Below, piece after piece: positions 41,312 through 53,079 of a stretch of DNA of 64,000 nt. This DNA is from Hsuehochloa calcarea (Eukaryota; Streptophyta; Magnoliopsida; Poales; Poaceae). The stretch is taken from positions 20,346,473 to 20,410,472 of the forward strand of contig CM070611.1 in NCBI GenBank assembly GCA_036346395.1, read 5' to 3'. Positions within the stretch are counted from its first letter, which is position 1, and each line of letters starts with the position of its first letter. The notes under the pieces are model-generated. The model did not search any database. It was not told where the DNA came from and worked only from the letters and a program-made list of their open reading frames with translations. Made by a program: the position numbers and the translations under genes.

Positions 41312-44300
41312 AATATTTAACTAGGCGATCTAATAAATATTTCGCAGGGTTTTAAAATTTTCTCATGTTTAAGTAAAAAGATTGCTTCTAAAATCAAATT
41401 GAGATAATTAAAAGGTTGCATTTCCAAGTCAAATCAAATTTGTTTGAAAGCTGCATTAAAAAAAACAATAATAATCATAACCAATATTTAATCAAATTGT
41501 TTGAGCGACTGCAATTAAATTAAATATTTTGTCTCTCGTTTCTGCATGCATTTCAAAAAATCATGATGCATACATTAGTATCGCCGTTTTATTTTCCAAT
41601 TCAATCGATCACGCTAAACGATCGCTGTCCCTTCTTCCGGTCATCTCTTCCAATTTACGACCCGCTAACTCTGTCGTTTTCCCTTCAAATCTCAAATTAA
41701 ACTTCAAAACCAAGCTATGCATGTCATACCACCGCGATCTTCATCGCACGAGCAACCCGCTTTCTACAATTTGTTTTCGCATGCATAGCGCTTGAGTGAT
41801 TTCAAAATGGAGAATAGAATTAGCAGATGAAATACTGCGATCCATTCTTTATTTTTCCAACTTCTCTCCTCGCAATCACAACCAAAAACTAAAAATCATG
41901 CAACGCATGTTATGTCATCGTGATCGTTATCTCGAGGACATTCCGTTTCTATAATCGGTTTACACATGCAAGGTCGTTTGAGCGACGCAAAAGAAAAAGA
42001 GATGAAAAACTATACTGCTACTCATCTCCCAAACAAGCAGAACGTTTAAAGATTTTTAGAGAGCATTACACTCTGGATAAATTTCTGAAAATTTTACCTA
42101 AGCATCTACATTATGTCAGGAACCTCTCCTAAAAATTTCGTGATTTTTGGAGCTAGAAACTATGTCTAAAAATTACCGCACACACCCAGCCATTTTTGCA
42201 AATTCTAGAATCAGTGTTCATTCAAATTTTGTACAGCCAAACAACACACCACCACCACTCGGTCCACTGCCATTCTTCCCAGCCGAGCAGACCACTTGCA
42301 GGCACTCCATCATGTGCTCCCACTGCGACCTCCTAACACCCACTGCCATCTTTGTTTATCTCCCACTGCCGCCTCTTGCCATCCCCATTTCTTTATTCCC
42401 AATGACCGAAGCACACAGCCGAACACCCCTTCTGTTCCCAGCCGAAAGCATCATTTCCCACTGCCACCCACTGCTTATTTCCTCCAACAGGACAACTAGT
42501 CCATGCAAGAACCACAAAACCAGTTCATCACTTCTCTCCTTCCAAACCCAATCAAAAACCGAAAATCTTTCAATGCATGTTATGTCTAGGTGATCCTCAT
42601 CATCTAGGGATTCCATTCATCCAATTAGATTTTACATGCATGGTCATTTGTGCATTCTAGAGAAGGGGGAAGGGAGGAATGCACTGTAGCAAACTAGCAC
42701 TAGTAGCAGCTTGATGTGTGCTGTGCATCGGCGCTAGTAGCAGCACGCAGCAAGCAGCATCCAGCAGCTCGGCAGTGCTAGCAGCGGCCCCATGCTAGCT
42801 CGGCAGCAGCTGGTGCTGTGGTAGCAGGAGTCGGCTGGGAGGCAGCTCTGCAGTAGCCCCAAGCTGGCTCGGCTGCCCACGGCAGTGCAGCTCCATGCAC
42901 AGCAGGAAGTGGCGGCAGCAGTTCCAAGCTGCAGTAGTGACCAGCAGCTGGGCTCGGCAGTGCAGCTCCGGCCGGTAGTGCAGCAGCAGCAGGAATCAGC
43001 AACAACCAGTGAGCACAGCAGCCGGCCGTGGAAGCATGCAAACCAGCACCAGCTATGGACGGCAGCAACACCAGCCATGCAGCGGCAAGGCACGGGGGCG
43101 GCGAGGTGGCCGGCGCCCAGCGCCGGCATCGCCGGATGACCAGGCGGCGGCCAACAGACTGGTGATGTGGACGAGCCGGTTCGGCGAGGCTCGATAGCGG
43201 CTCGGGACGCGCGTCGAGGAAGGAGCCGAGACGGAGGCCGGTGCGGTGCATGGCCGACATTGGCACGCCGTATGCGATGGCACCGAGACGGAGACGGTCG
43301 AGCCAAGGAAGCGAGGCGAGGCGGTGTCGACGACGACTACGGCAAACACGGACGAGAGGTCGAACGGACGCGGGAACGGCGACGACTACGGTGGACATGG
43401 ACGCGTAGCCGAGAAGACGTCCGGCGATATTTCGCACGTCTAGTGCCACGGTAAAAATCTTTAGTGTCTAATCGTGTTTACGATATTAGTTGTGCATGTT
43501 GCATAGTAGTCATGAGCATGGTATTTATATATGCATGTTTATTTATAAAAATATTTTGGTGGCTTATGACCGGTATAATTATCCGGTTAGGATGTATTTG
43601 TGCGTAGACGTGTTCATGAGATGTATATCGGTAGATACAAATAATTTTATCGTCGTAGCGGAATATGTATCTTTGATCGGTGGATGCTAGATAAAATATA
43701 TGAGTCGATTAATTGATCGGACGGTATTAATATAAAGTCGCATGGAAGTTAGTGGTGATCTTTGGATGAGACATTAATTGGAGGTTTCATGTCACACTGG
43801 ATTGGTTATTTTTGAGGATAGGATGTACAAAGATTTTTATAATCTATTACTTGGTGGATGGAGTATGTGTTGATGATTAATGATATACCTTTTATATATG
43901 TGTATTGTTGCTCGTTGGATGTCGGATTATGTACCTTGTTGGATTAGTTGAATCGGATGATTTAATTAAGCATTAGCAAATTGATCGGATGTCCGAAGTA
44001 GTAGCTACATGAGACATGTATGCTAGAATTTGGGAGAAGGTAGGATTGGATTATTTGATTGGGGATAAATAATTGGATTGCCGTGTATGTAATAGTTAAG
44101 TCCTATGTGCCGAGTTGGTAGATTTGTACTCTCAATTTGATTAGTAGATAAAGGATTATTAGTTGATCGATTTGTGAGCTATTAAGTATTGGATGTGCAT
44201 TTAAATTATAAAGCTCATTAGGTGTCGGTTAGTCAATTAAACATCGGTCGGTGGAAATTTTGGATGGATGCAAATATGAATTACCGATGCGATACTAGTA

Positions 44301-46787
44301 GAGCTAGATAGTTAGTATTAGCATAAATAATATATCAGAGAATGATTGATGGATTTAGGCATGGTCTTATGCCCATAAGTCGGTGGATTTTGTACAATTA
44401 TCGAATATGTTGTATGGTTGGGAGAGCATTAATCGAGGGCATTGTGTGGTTGGATGGCCTACTTTGATTATGACAGAGGCTAGGTTAGATTGAGTTAAAA
44501 GTATTTTTGTGTTGTAGAAATTTCAGAAAAGAATTACTTTTACACTACAAAGTGCTTTTACTTTGAAAATTCATAACTAATTCATATAAACTCCAAATGA
44601 GTTGAACCAATTTATTTTGGTCTTATAATTTTATTACCTATTCATATATGTAATCATTTTATTCACCACTGTTCTACAAATTTGTGCTAAAAATTGGATT
44701 TTGGATGAATAGTAACCTGAAGTCTATTTTTCAGTATTTTTCCAAAACTGATTTTCAAACTGCCATAACTTTCTCATACGAAATCCAAATGAAATAATTC
44801 TTTCACCTAAATTCATCTAAAATCATAATCTAGCTACTGTGAAAAGTTCATTCATTTTTGAGAACTTTGAATTTTTGGCTTTTCTCGGTGTTCATTCGAT
44901 ATCACTATTTGTATAGAGTCCGAGTTGTCGCAAATGAACAACTACGTAACCAGAGTGAGCAAGTGAACTCCCAGAAAGGCAAGCATCCTTTGAAATTTCT
45001 TTTGCATCATATTGATCCCGTTTTCTTACATTAGTATGTGAAATGCAATGATATTGCTCGCATGCTATTTTGGTATACCTTTATGTTTGAGTAGATTAGT
45101 TATATCCTATGCTTGATGGTTATCCTGATATTTCACATACACATATGCTTAAGATAGGTTTGTGATGATATGATTGTTGTGTGTCTATTGCTTAGCCATT
45201 GCGGGTCTAGATAACGCAGTGAGATCAATTCATGACTAGCTCGTCAATTGTGGGAGACACATAACAACTCTTATTCTCGTTATTAATTTTTGTCCAGATT
45301 GTTATATCTGGTTATTTTGGTTCAAAACTTGTTGTTGTTAAATGGTTTTGGGTCGGACAAGTGGTTGTAGTGTGGGTGCTGTTATGCACGAGATTCGGTT
45401 TGTGGTTGTCTTGTGCGGACCATTAAGGACCGAGCCATGGGCGTTACACTCCAAGTACCGAGCGCACTATCACATGTGGGATATATGGTACCGTCACGGT
45501 TAAGTAAGGGGAATGTTTTATTGGGTAAGACCGCAGGCGGTGTGAGGACATAGAGACCGTGAAATCCTATGTTCCTTAGGAACCCCAGTGTGATATATAC
45601 TGTGCTTAATGAGCACGATTACCTATGTTGTGGGATGCAACATACTAACTACCTCACACTGGCCACTCCAGCACAACATGTGTGCCCGCTTAGCATTTGC
45701 TATATGCTTATGTCTAAGTTGGGATTCCCACATATGGGTGGTCCATCCCAATAGGATTTTCTTGCTAAAAATGACTGTATCTCGATTCTCCCCGGCCGGC
45801 ATACCTAAGGAAGTGTGCTATTTTCCGGAGGCATCCGGAGGCTTACAGGCTAGTCGGGTCATGTGGGTAAAGTAGTACACCTCTGCAGAGATAATCTATT
45901 CGAATAGCCGTGTCCACGGTTATGGACAAACACTTGGTTTAAGTATGCTTCATCGTTAGATTTGAAAAATTAAAAGTTGACATGGTTACAATTGGTTTCG
46001 GCATGAATGGGATGTTCATGTACTTTAGTTTATCAAAGTGGACAGCCACCTTGATATTGATTGATCCATATTATTACATATGTCTTGTGAAACCCTCTCT
46101 TAAATAAATGATTTATAACTTGGCTTTCGAAAACTAGATGGTCTAGGAATGTAAGATGTTGCGTTTTATGCAAAACTATAACCACTAATGCTATCCCTTG
46201 ATTGCCCAATATGCATAACTACTTTTCTTTGTGTAAGACTTATGAGTGCACTTGTACTCGGCGGATGTTGGCTGGCCTTTTTGTTTTTCTTTTTCAGGTG
46301 AGGACGATTTTGAGCCCGATGAGCTCGTTAGTGCCGATTTAGGCGACACTGACGAGTAGTGCTATCATTTAACCCCCAGTCGGTTGCCTTGGGTTATGGG
46401 CATACCTTGCTGGACTTTTGGTTTATTTATTTGCTTCCGCTGTTATTTATCACTTTTATTTGAATTTGGCGATTCGACGGTTATGTAATAGTGTAGACTT
46501 AACTATTATGTTGTATGTCTTTTGGATTGTTGATGTCGTTGTTGTATGGATGTGATCAACGTTGAATGAGAGTATGAGCGTGTTGGTCGCTGATCACGGG
46601 AGCCAACACTACTCATACTGCTGTGATGAATCCCATCTTAACTTGTCTAAGTGTTGGCTTTGACCGCTTGGAGAACCGATAATCATGTAGTGCTTGCAGA
46701 GGAGCGTGGCGCATGATCACCGGGCTCTAGTTTGTCGGGCTCCTCACTTGGATGGGGTTAAGGTGGAATTCATTACTTGAGACCAGA

Positions 46788-46832
46788 GTTATTTCCTTAA
46801 GACCGTGTAAACCTCGGTCTTACGGAAATAAC
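46788..46832. repeat. Terminal hairpin, right end of the 5566-bp insertion
   Basis: Arms GTTATTTCCTTAAGACCG and CGGTCTTACGGAAATAAC pair at 17 of 18 positions around a 9-nt loop. It lies 13 bp from the element end. Confidence 0.92.
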
Positions 46833-46845
46833 CAGGGTCCTCACA

Positions 46846-46990
46846 AAAGCACTCTCAATTGTCGACTACTCGTGAGAGGACTCTCAACTAGTCGTGAATC
46901 AAATCGGGAAAGAGTACAATGCTCTAACTCAACAATGGCTCGGTACTTATCAAGCACGTAAGCTAGAAAACATTTTTAGGTTTCGAGGTA
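46846..46990 (+). pseudogene. gypsy RNase H, part after the insertion
   Basis: Continues the split domain: RRLLVRG, then a frame change, VVNQIGKEYNALTQQWLGTY and QARKLENIF. The five bases AAAGC at 46846-46850 duplicate 41275-41279. Confidence 0.82.
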
Positions 46991-47329
46991 CAATTTATCC
47001 TCGAAGGATAATTTCTCATGAGTAACCAACTTGCTCGGATGGCTTCTTCCCGATCCACAGTACCAAAAGGAGTTTTCTTGGAGCAACTCCAAAAACCGTC
47101 TCTGGTCGAAGAACCAGAAACACCTCCTCTTGAGATGGCCTCATTAGATTACGAGGATACGGATGACTCCCATCTACGAGTATCTTTACAAGGGTTCCAG
47201 ACCAAGATGATCTTGAGGCGGTCGATTATCCCGAAAAGCCAAAATGTATACTTTGGTTGAAGGAGTCCTCTATAAACGAGGAACCCAAGGAATACTCATG
47301 CGATGCATTCCGCAAAGCGAAGGAATAAC

Positions 47330-48250
47330 ACTCCTTCACGATATACAGTGGCATCGTGGGACGCATGCTTCCTCTGAGAACATTGGTTGGTAAAGCCTTT
47401 CGACAAGGTTTCTACTGGCCTCTGATACACGATGCTATGGAGGTGGTTAAAAGTGTATCCGATGCCAATTCCATGGTAGATGATACACCAACCAGCTCAA
47501 GCATTACAAACAATACCTCTTTCTTGGCCTTTTGCGACACAGGGCTTGATATCCTAGGACCGTTTCCCAAAGCTCCGGAGGTTTGAATTCCTTTTGTGGC
47601 TATTGACACGTTCACAAAATGGATCGAAAGTGAACTCAGAATGGGATAACAGCGATGCGACAAAAGGTTCATGATGAGAAGCGTAATTAGTCGATTTGGA
47701 GTCAAGTCGGATAATTACAGACAATGGTAAACAATTCGCAAGTGCAAAATTTCAGGAATTTTGCGGCGAGTTAGGTACCAAGTTATGCTATGCTTCTATT
47801 GCACATCCCCAAAGCAACGGGGCGGTCGAGCGTGCAAGCGGCCAAATAATGCGAGAATTAAAACTCGAGTCTTCGACCCGCTTGTTAAGCGCTCGGGGCT
47901 TGGGTACAAGAATTACCCTCCATATTATGGGCGGTTAAATGCGACCACGGTCGAGCAACGGGAGAAACACCATTTTCTAGTTTCTGAGTCGAAGCCATGC
48001 TTCCTCGGAGCTAAAATTGCGGTCGACACGAGTTGAAACCTTCAACAACTCGGACCGGGAACAACTTCGGCGAGATGACATTAACCTACTCAAGAGAGGA
48101 GAAACCTAGCCTTAATCCGTTGGCGGTCTACCAACAAGCCTGCGCAGATACTATAATCGTAAGGTCCAACCTCGCGACCTTCTTTGTAGGTGACTTGGTA
48201 TTGAGGCTCTGCCAATCCAAGTCTAATCGAATAAACTTTCCCTAAATGGG
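47330..48250 (+). pseudogene. gypsy integrase remnant
   Basis: Zinc-binding part (LHDI, GKAFRQGFYWPLIHDAMEVV), then the catalytic core: GLDILGPFPKAPE with the first Asp, RIITDNGKQFASAKFQEFCG with the second, and ASIAHPQSNGAVERASGQIM with the Glu. A stop and frameshifts interrupt it. C-terminal text runs on in broken frames (GDLVLR at about 48,190). Confidence 0.87.
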
Positions 48251-48419
48251 AAGGTCCTTACGATGGTCGAAGTAACTTCGGCTGTGAGTCAGTCACGACT
48301 AGCAATGGAAGATGGGCGAGTTCTCTCAAACTCTTGGAACATCGACCGATTCATAAATTCTATGTGTGACGGTTTCTCGAGCAATAAAAGTCGAGTTCTT
48401 TCTACCTCTTTTGCCTTAT

Positions 48420-49297
48420 TTTTGAGTAGTGCTTTTTAATCTTTCGACTATGATATGAAAACACGATTTTCTTTACATCGGCAAAAGCGAGAAGCGTCAT
48501 CAGTGAAACTTCTCCTCTCTGCATGTGGTTCTGCCCACTAGAAGGAATTTCCTAACATCGACTCGTTACTCACTTTTACGCCAATACAAAGAGCTCGGGT
48601 TTATCTAGTCGTAATGTTCTCAAAGCCAACTCTCTCAATCTTAGTCTATTTTTTCCAGTAAATTCAAAAAATATTCTAAGTAGAGTGCACTTTCTTACAT
48701 TTGTTCGACCACCTTTGGTGTACTCGATTTGTTTTAAGCGGTGAAGGAAGAGACACACCTAGTCGAAGTCTTTCTCTCTGCATGTGGTCCTGCCCACTAG
48801 AAGGAAACTTCCTAGTGTCGCTCAGTCTCCTACTTTTGCTACTGGAAAAGACTTATCGAAGTCCACCAAAAAGGACGAACGAATGACTAAAGTACTCTAA
48901 GACGTTTGTTTAACTCAAGTTGCTGTTCTTGGTTTGATTAAACTAGTCGGAGATGGGAACATCACCTAGTCGAAGTCTTTCCTCTCTGCACGTGGTCCTG
49001 CCCACTAGAAGGAACTTCCTAGTGTCAAGTCGTTTCTACTCTTTTCGACCGAGCTGCTTGACAACTCAGTAACAAAAGCTATAAGTTAAATAAACCTCTC
49101 TTTGTTTTGAAACCCCATTTTAAACACTATTTATTTAGATTGTCTAAACAATCTAAGCAAATAGTCGAGGCTAGGATAAAGTTATTAATTTGACTTCAAT
49201 TCTTAGTCTTTCATTCGTTTATTATCTTTTGAGTTACTAACTACTCGACAAGATGATTTTCGTGAAATGAGGCGGATCATATATTACTCATCAACAA
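48420..49297. repeat. Imperfect tandem repeats in the gypsy 3' untranslated region
   Basis: Three copies of about 210-260 bp. Each contains CTCTCTGCATGTGGT(C/T)CTG and CCCACTAGAAGGAA...TTCCTAGTGTCG; the shared words start near 48,514, 48,772 and 48,985. No open frame. The region ends at the N run. Confidence 0.75.
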
Positions 49298-49397
49298 NNN
49301 NNNNNNNNNNNNNNNNNNNNNNNNNNNNNNNNNNNNNNNNNNNNNNNNNNNNNNNNNNNNNNNNNNNNNNNNNNNNNNNNNNNNNNNNNNNNNNNNN
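49298..49397. other. Assembly gap, 100 N
   Basis: Exactly 100 N, a customary placeholder, so true length is unknown. It hides the gypsy 3' LTR (if present) and the first 380 or so bp of the next 5' LTR. Confidence 0.98.
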
Positions 49398-50919
49398 AGT
49401 GTGTTCATGCATATGTGTTGCATATTGCATGTTTGAGCTAACGTTAGGTCAAGTTGTGAAGAACTTGTTCCGGTTTTGTGTTTCTTTATGCGTGTGGGCT
49501 GCGGGGCGTCGAGTGGAGTCGTGGCGAGACACGGTGGACGGACTAGGTGCAGGTGGCGCGAGGTCGGAGCAGTCGGGATGTCGAAGGCGCGTGGACTCGA
49601 GGTGGTTGCGGCGTGCGAGGCGAGGCGTGAGCTTCGGAAAGGTGCGGGAGGCGAAGCAGGAATTTCGAAAGTTGCACTGGCGGGAGCGGGCTCGATTAGT
49701 TTTAAGCGGGCGTAGCGGGGTGGAGACCCGTTAGCCATGGGCTATAAATAGGATGGATGGGCTGCTGCCCAGTGAGCACTTAGGTGGAATTAGGGTTTTA
49801 GAGTCAAAGAGGCTTTGTGAGGTTGTTTCTCTTTTGCTCTTTAGTGGTTGAGAGTGGAGGAAGCGCGAGTGTGCTCCTGCGTGTCCCCTCTTCATGAGTT
49901 CTTGAGTGGTTCTCCTCCTCTCCAAAGCATGTAGTGTGAGTGTGTTCTTGTGTTGGGAGAGTGAGGAGATGGATTGAGAATCTTGTAATCATCCCTCTGT
50001 TCTAATGTCCATGCGTATGGGGATGTATTTATTTGTATTTCGCTCTTGATTCAAGAAATGAAAATCGAAGTTTGCATTCCACTGTTCTTATTTTCCTTGA
50101 TTCTCTGTGATGGACTTGTGAGTTTTTCTTTTCTTGTTGGTTCTTGCTAGTGAGTGCAAAATGGATTGCTCTATGTTGGGATAGTGCCCCAAGATCATTT
50201 GATCGATTTTCCCAAGAGCTAATCTTGTTAAATCTCAGTTTCACTTTTGGCATCCTCTGTTCTTCATTTCCTCTTCTAGGGTTTTTGATGAAATTCTTGA
50301 TTTCCTTGAGGATTTGGCCTAAGACTCATGCTAGCATGTCTGAGGTTATTACTAACCTTCTTGCAAAATCTCATGAGCCAAGGTTGAGAGATTGTGGAGC
50401 ATTTGGTTTTGCGGTTTGCATCCTTCTTCGTTCAAATGCAAGAAGATAGGAACTTTGGAATGGATCTCTGAAATATTTGTTTGGAATAGGTTCCTAGTGT
50501 CTTTAGGGAGGTGTGGTTCAAATCTCGTAGAGTTTGGCCAGCGGTTCAAAAATTCGTCGATTTTCGTTTTGAAACCGAGAGGTTTTGCTGCTCGGGACAA
50601 TCGGATGAGCAAGGCTTAACACGTGGTTGTCTGCGGACTGCGGTACAACCGCCGTTACTGCTTGATTTATGCGGGTTGTGGTACAACCGGCGTTTACACA
50701 ATGGTTGTACGATTGTCTGATTTCTTGGTTCTTCCTCGTTTTTGTTTCTTTGAGCTTTGGGGGTGAGAGTGGATTCAACATAAGACTTCCTCGTGCTTAA
50801 TCATTGATCTTCATAGCTCTCATAGCTATTGGAGTAATTTACAAGTTGAATCCATTCTTTGCGAAAAAGATTAGGTGCTCCTATTCACCCCCCCCTCTAG
50901 TCGCCTTTCCGGTCCTTCA
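49398..50919 (+). repeat. 5' LTR (left end missing in the gap)
   Basis: Aligns with 58913-60431 over its full length and ends CGGTCCTTCA. Contains CTATAAATA at 49742 and GGTACAACCG-type palindromic words near 50,640-50,710. Confidence 0.88.
49742..49750 (+). promoter_or_regulatory. TATA box in the 5' LTR
   Basis: CTATAAATA, same position as at 59255 in the other LTR. Confidence 0.7.
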
Positions 50920-50921
50920 AT

Positions 50922-50936
50922 TGGTATCAGAGCGGG
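50922..50936 (+). promoter_or_regulatory. Primer-binding site (tRNA-iMet type)
   Basis: TGGTATCAGAGCGGG two bases after the LTR end. Confidence 0.87.
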
Positions 50937-50979
50937 TTAGCTCTTTTCAATAGATCTTAACGGTCTCAAGAGCGTGGCG

Positions 50980-52700
50980 ATGGACAAGTACTCGACCAAG
51001 CGCCCGTTTTGATGGCATCGATTACCTACGGAAGAGCGAATGGAGACATACATCCGGGCCGGTATGCCATCTGGCGAAAGTCAAGGTTCGATTATTTGTT
51101 CTGCCGATGAGAACATCAATCCAGGAACATGGTGATGTTGAGGCAAATGCAAAGGCTAGGAACATCATCATCCGGGTTTGAGTCGTAGTGAGTTTGACCG
51201 CATATCTCACATGTCGTCCGCTATGATATCAGGTGACCCTCGGCGCATACCATGAGGCACCACCAGGATCAAGGCGGTTCGGCGGGACCGTTCAAGCGAG
51301 AATACAACAAATTTGAGATGCTTCTTGGTGAGTCCCTAGATGAGTGCTTGCTGCGTTTTCACAAGATCTTGAGCAACCTCAGGCGGTCGGTCTCACATAC
51401 CCGACTCGGACAAGCGCTCGTCGAATACTTACGGCACTCGATCTGCGTGTGTGGGAGATGAAAGTGACCACCATCAAAGACACGCGGACCTCTCGACCTT
51501 GACTCTTGATGCTCTTGTACTCACGCCTCAAGACTCACGAGATTAGCGTTGTCTCGTGGGTCGAAGTCACGATCGATAGCCACAGTCACCGATCGAGTTC
51601 AACCACGGTCTCTCTTACGAGTCCTCTTGCAATTTCTCCTTCTTTGCTCTCTGTGACATAGCGATGATCGATTAGAAGCGGCTTGCGGATGAAGCGGCTT
51701 GCCCTCCTTGCTCGTAGATTCTCCCACGCTTACAAAGGGAGGAGGGGCGAGAAGAGAGGAGGACCCGTGATTTGCTGAGTGTGGTGGCCCCAACACATCC
51801 GGCGAGCGCCCCAAGGCGGAGAAGGGCAAAAAGCGACTACGGCGGTTCGGGCAAAACGACTACAAAAACAAGAACGCAACAAGAAGCCTCCGGCTCGGGC
51901 GCCCGGCAAGAAGAAGTTCGCAACTTTGGCAAAGCCAAGCTCTTCCACCGCGTCCTCACGCGCCTTGGCGACCTCGACCTCGGCGGTGGAGGGATGGAAG
52001 CGGCGATGGCGGACGGGTGACCAGAGCCAGGATGGCGGCGGCGACTTCTCGGCATGTGCTTCATGGCCCTCAAGGCGAACTTCGGCAATGGTGTACTCCG
52101 ACACAGGACGAGGTAGATCCCACCTCGAGCAGCTCAATCATGCTTTTCTTAAGCTAGGAGGTTTTCATGCTAAAGCTAAGGCTAGGTGTCTTTGAGTTAG
52201 AGAGGAAATAGATAGTTTGTCACTAGAGATTATTGCTCTTACATCTGCTCCTTCTAGTGATGATTGTGATACATGCTCTGCTTTCTTTGGTTGATATGGA
52301 GAAGTTAAGGACCTCACATGATAGTGTGTCCTCCAAACTTGATAGTGTTAAGGTGGAGAATGTTAGTGCGCTTCTTTGAGTTAGAGTTGAGTAGAATGGT
52401 ATTTACCCTACTTATTCTTGATGAGACTACTTCTCCCACCTCATGTGAGGGTAAGGACATTCTTTGCTAGAGGATCTTATGCCATGCTCCTTGATGCGCA
52501 GAGTCTTGTGAAAATTGCAATAACTTGAAGATGAACTTAAAGCAGGCGGATCATAAAATTCTTGAACTACAAGCTTCTTTACTTGGTAGATTGTTTCATG
52601 CTTAAAGCTGTCCTAAGTTAGCTACTTGAACTTGAAGTGTCTCAAGCAGTTTCAAGATATGATTGATCATGAAAGGAAGTTGGCTAAGTTTGCTTCTAAG
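50980..52700 (+). pseudogene. Sirevirus-like gag remnant
   Basis: ATG at 50980 opens MDKYSTKRP, the same opening as the gag at 30930, and meets a stop within 11 codons. Scattered frames then give GESLDECLLRFHKILSNLRR (51,330) and lysine-rich text (KRLQKQERNKKPPARAPGKK, 51,850) of a gag C-terminus. Too broken for a full model. Confidence 0.65.
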
Positions 52701-53079
52701 GACCTGTTAGCTCACCATGCATTAAGTGTAACAAACTAAAATCGACTTGATTGCTTTGGATGAGAAATGTGTGAAGCTAACTAAGGACCTTCTAGAAGCC
52801 ACATTGTGTTTGCAATATGATTGTGGAGAAGGGGCCCGGGAGTAAGGATGAGGCAGCAACAGCGTGAACCAAGCGGCTAGCGATGGGCATTGTTCCTTGA
52901 GTCGTTTGTGCTTGCACAAGCCATTCTTTCCTCTACTTCTTTGGTTCTTCTTTTGCTCCCTTACCTTCTGCATCTCTTCTTCCCCTGCTCTTCTTGCACC
53001 TCTCTCTTTAGGAGTGTCGGTACCTTATGAACACTCTCGAGAGATTTGTAGGAGAGCAAGAAGAAGCTCAATCTTATTC

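Larger units (their letters stand above)
41280..46845. mobile_element. 5566-bp TG...CA insertion in the gypsy RNase H (giant solo LTR or LARD-like)
   Basis: Starts TGTAACATCC, ends GGGTCCTCACA, and is flanked by a perfect 5-bp direct repeat AAAGC (41275-41279, 46846-46850). The gypsy RNase H reading resumes on the far side, so both borders are exact. I find no internal copy of either end, no primer-binding site and no gag or pol domain. That suits a very long solo LTR, or a non-autonomous LTR-type element whose LTRs I cannot detect. Both ends carry hairpins. Frames over 42,734-43,449 come from a GC-rich, CAG-rich stretch and are not supported as genes. Confidence 0.82.
36005..49297 (+). mobile_element. 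Ty3/gypsy retrotransposon, Tat/Athila-like domain order, interrupted and decayed
   Basis: 5' LTR, primer-binding site, then gag, aspartic protease, reverse transcriptase, RNase H and integrase in gypsy order on the plus strand. Numerous indels break every frame. RNase H is split by a 5566-bp insertion (41280-46845). After integrase come about 1 kb of 3' untranslated repeats and then the assembly gap, so no 3' LTR is visible. Its gag start matches the two facing gag pieces at 16.8 and 17.4 kb. Confidence 0.85.

Noticed and set aside
42734..43454. 190- and 223-codon minus-strand frames
   Set aside because: They lie in a CAG/GCC-rich part of the 5566-bp insertion, are rich in Ala, Ser, Pro and Cys, and match no domain.
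36005..48250. Integrated pararetrovirus instead of a retrotransposon
   Set aside because: There is an LTR with primer-binding site and an integrase after RNase H. No movement or coat protein text is seen.
50922..50936. tRNA gene suggested by TGGTATCAGAGC (also 8651-8662 and 30876-30889)
   Set aside because: These are primer-binding sites complementary to the tRNA 3' end; no cloverleaf surrounds them.
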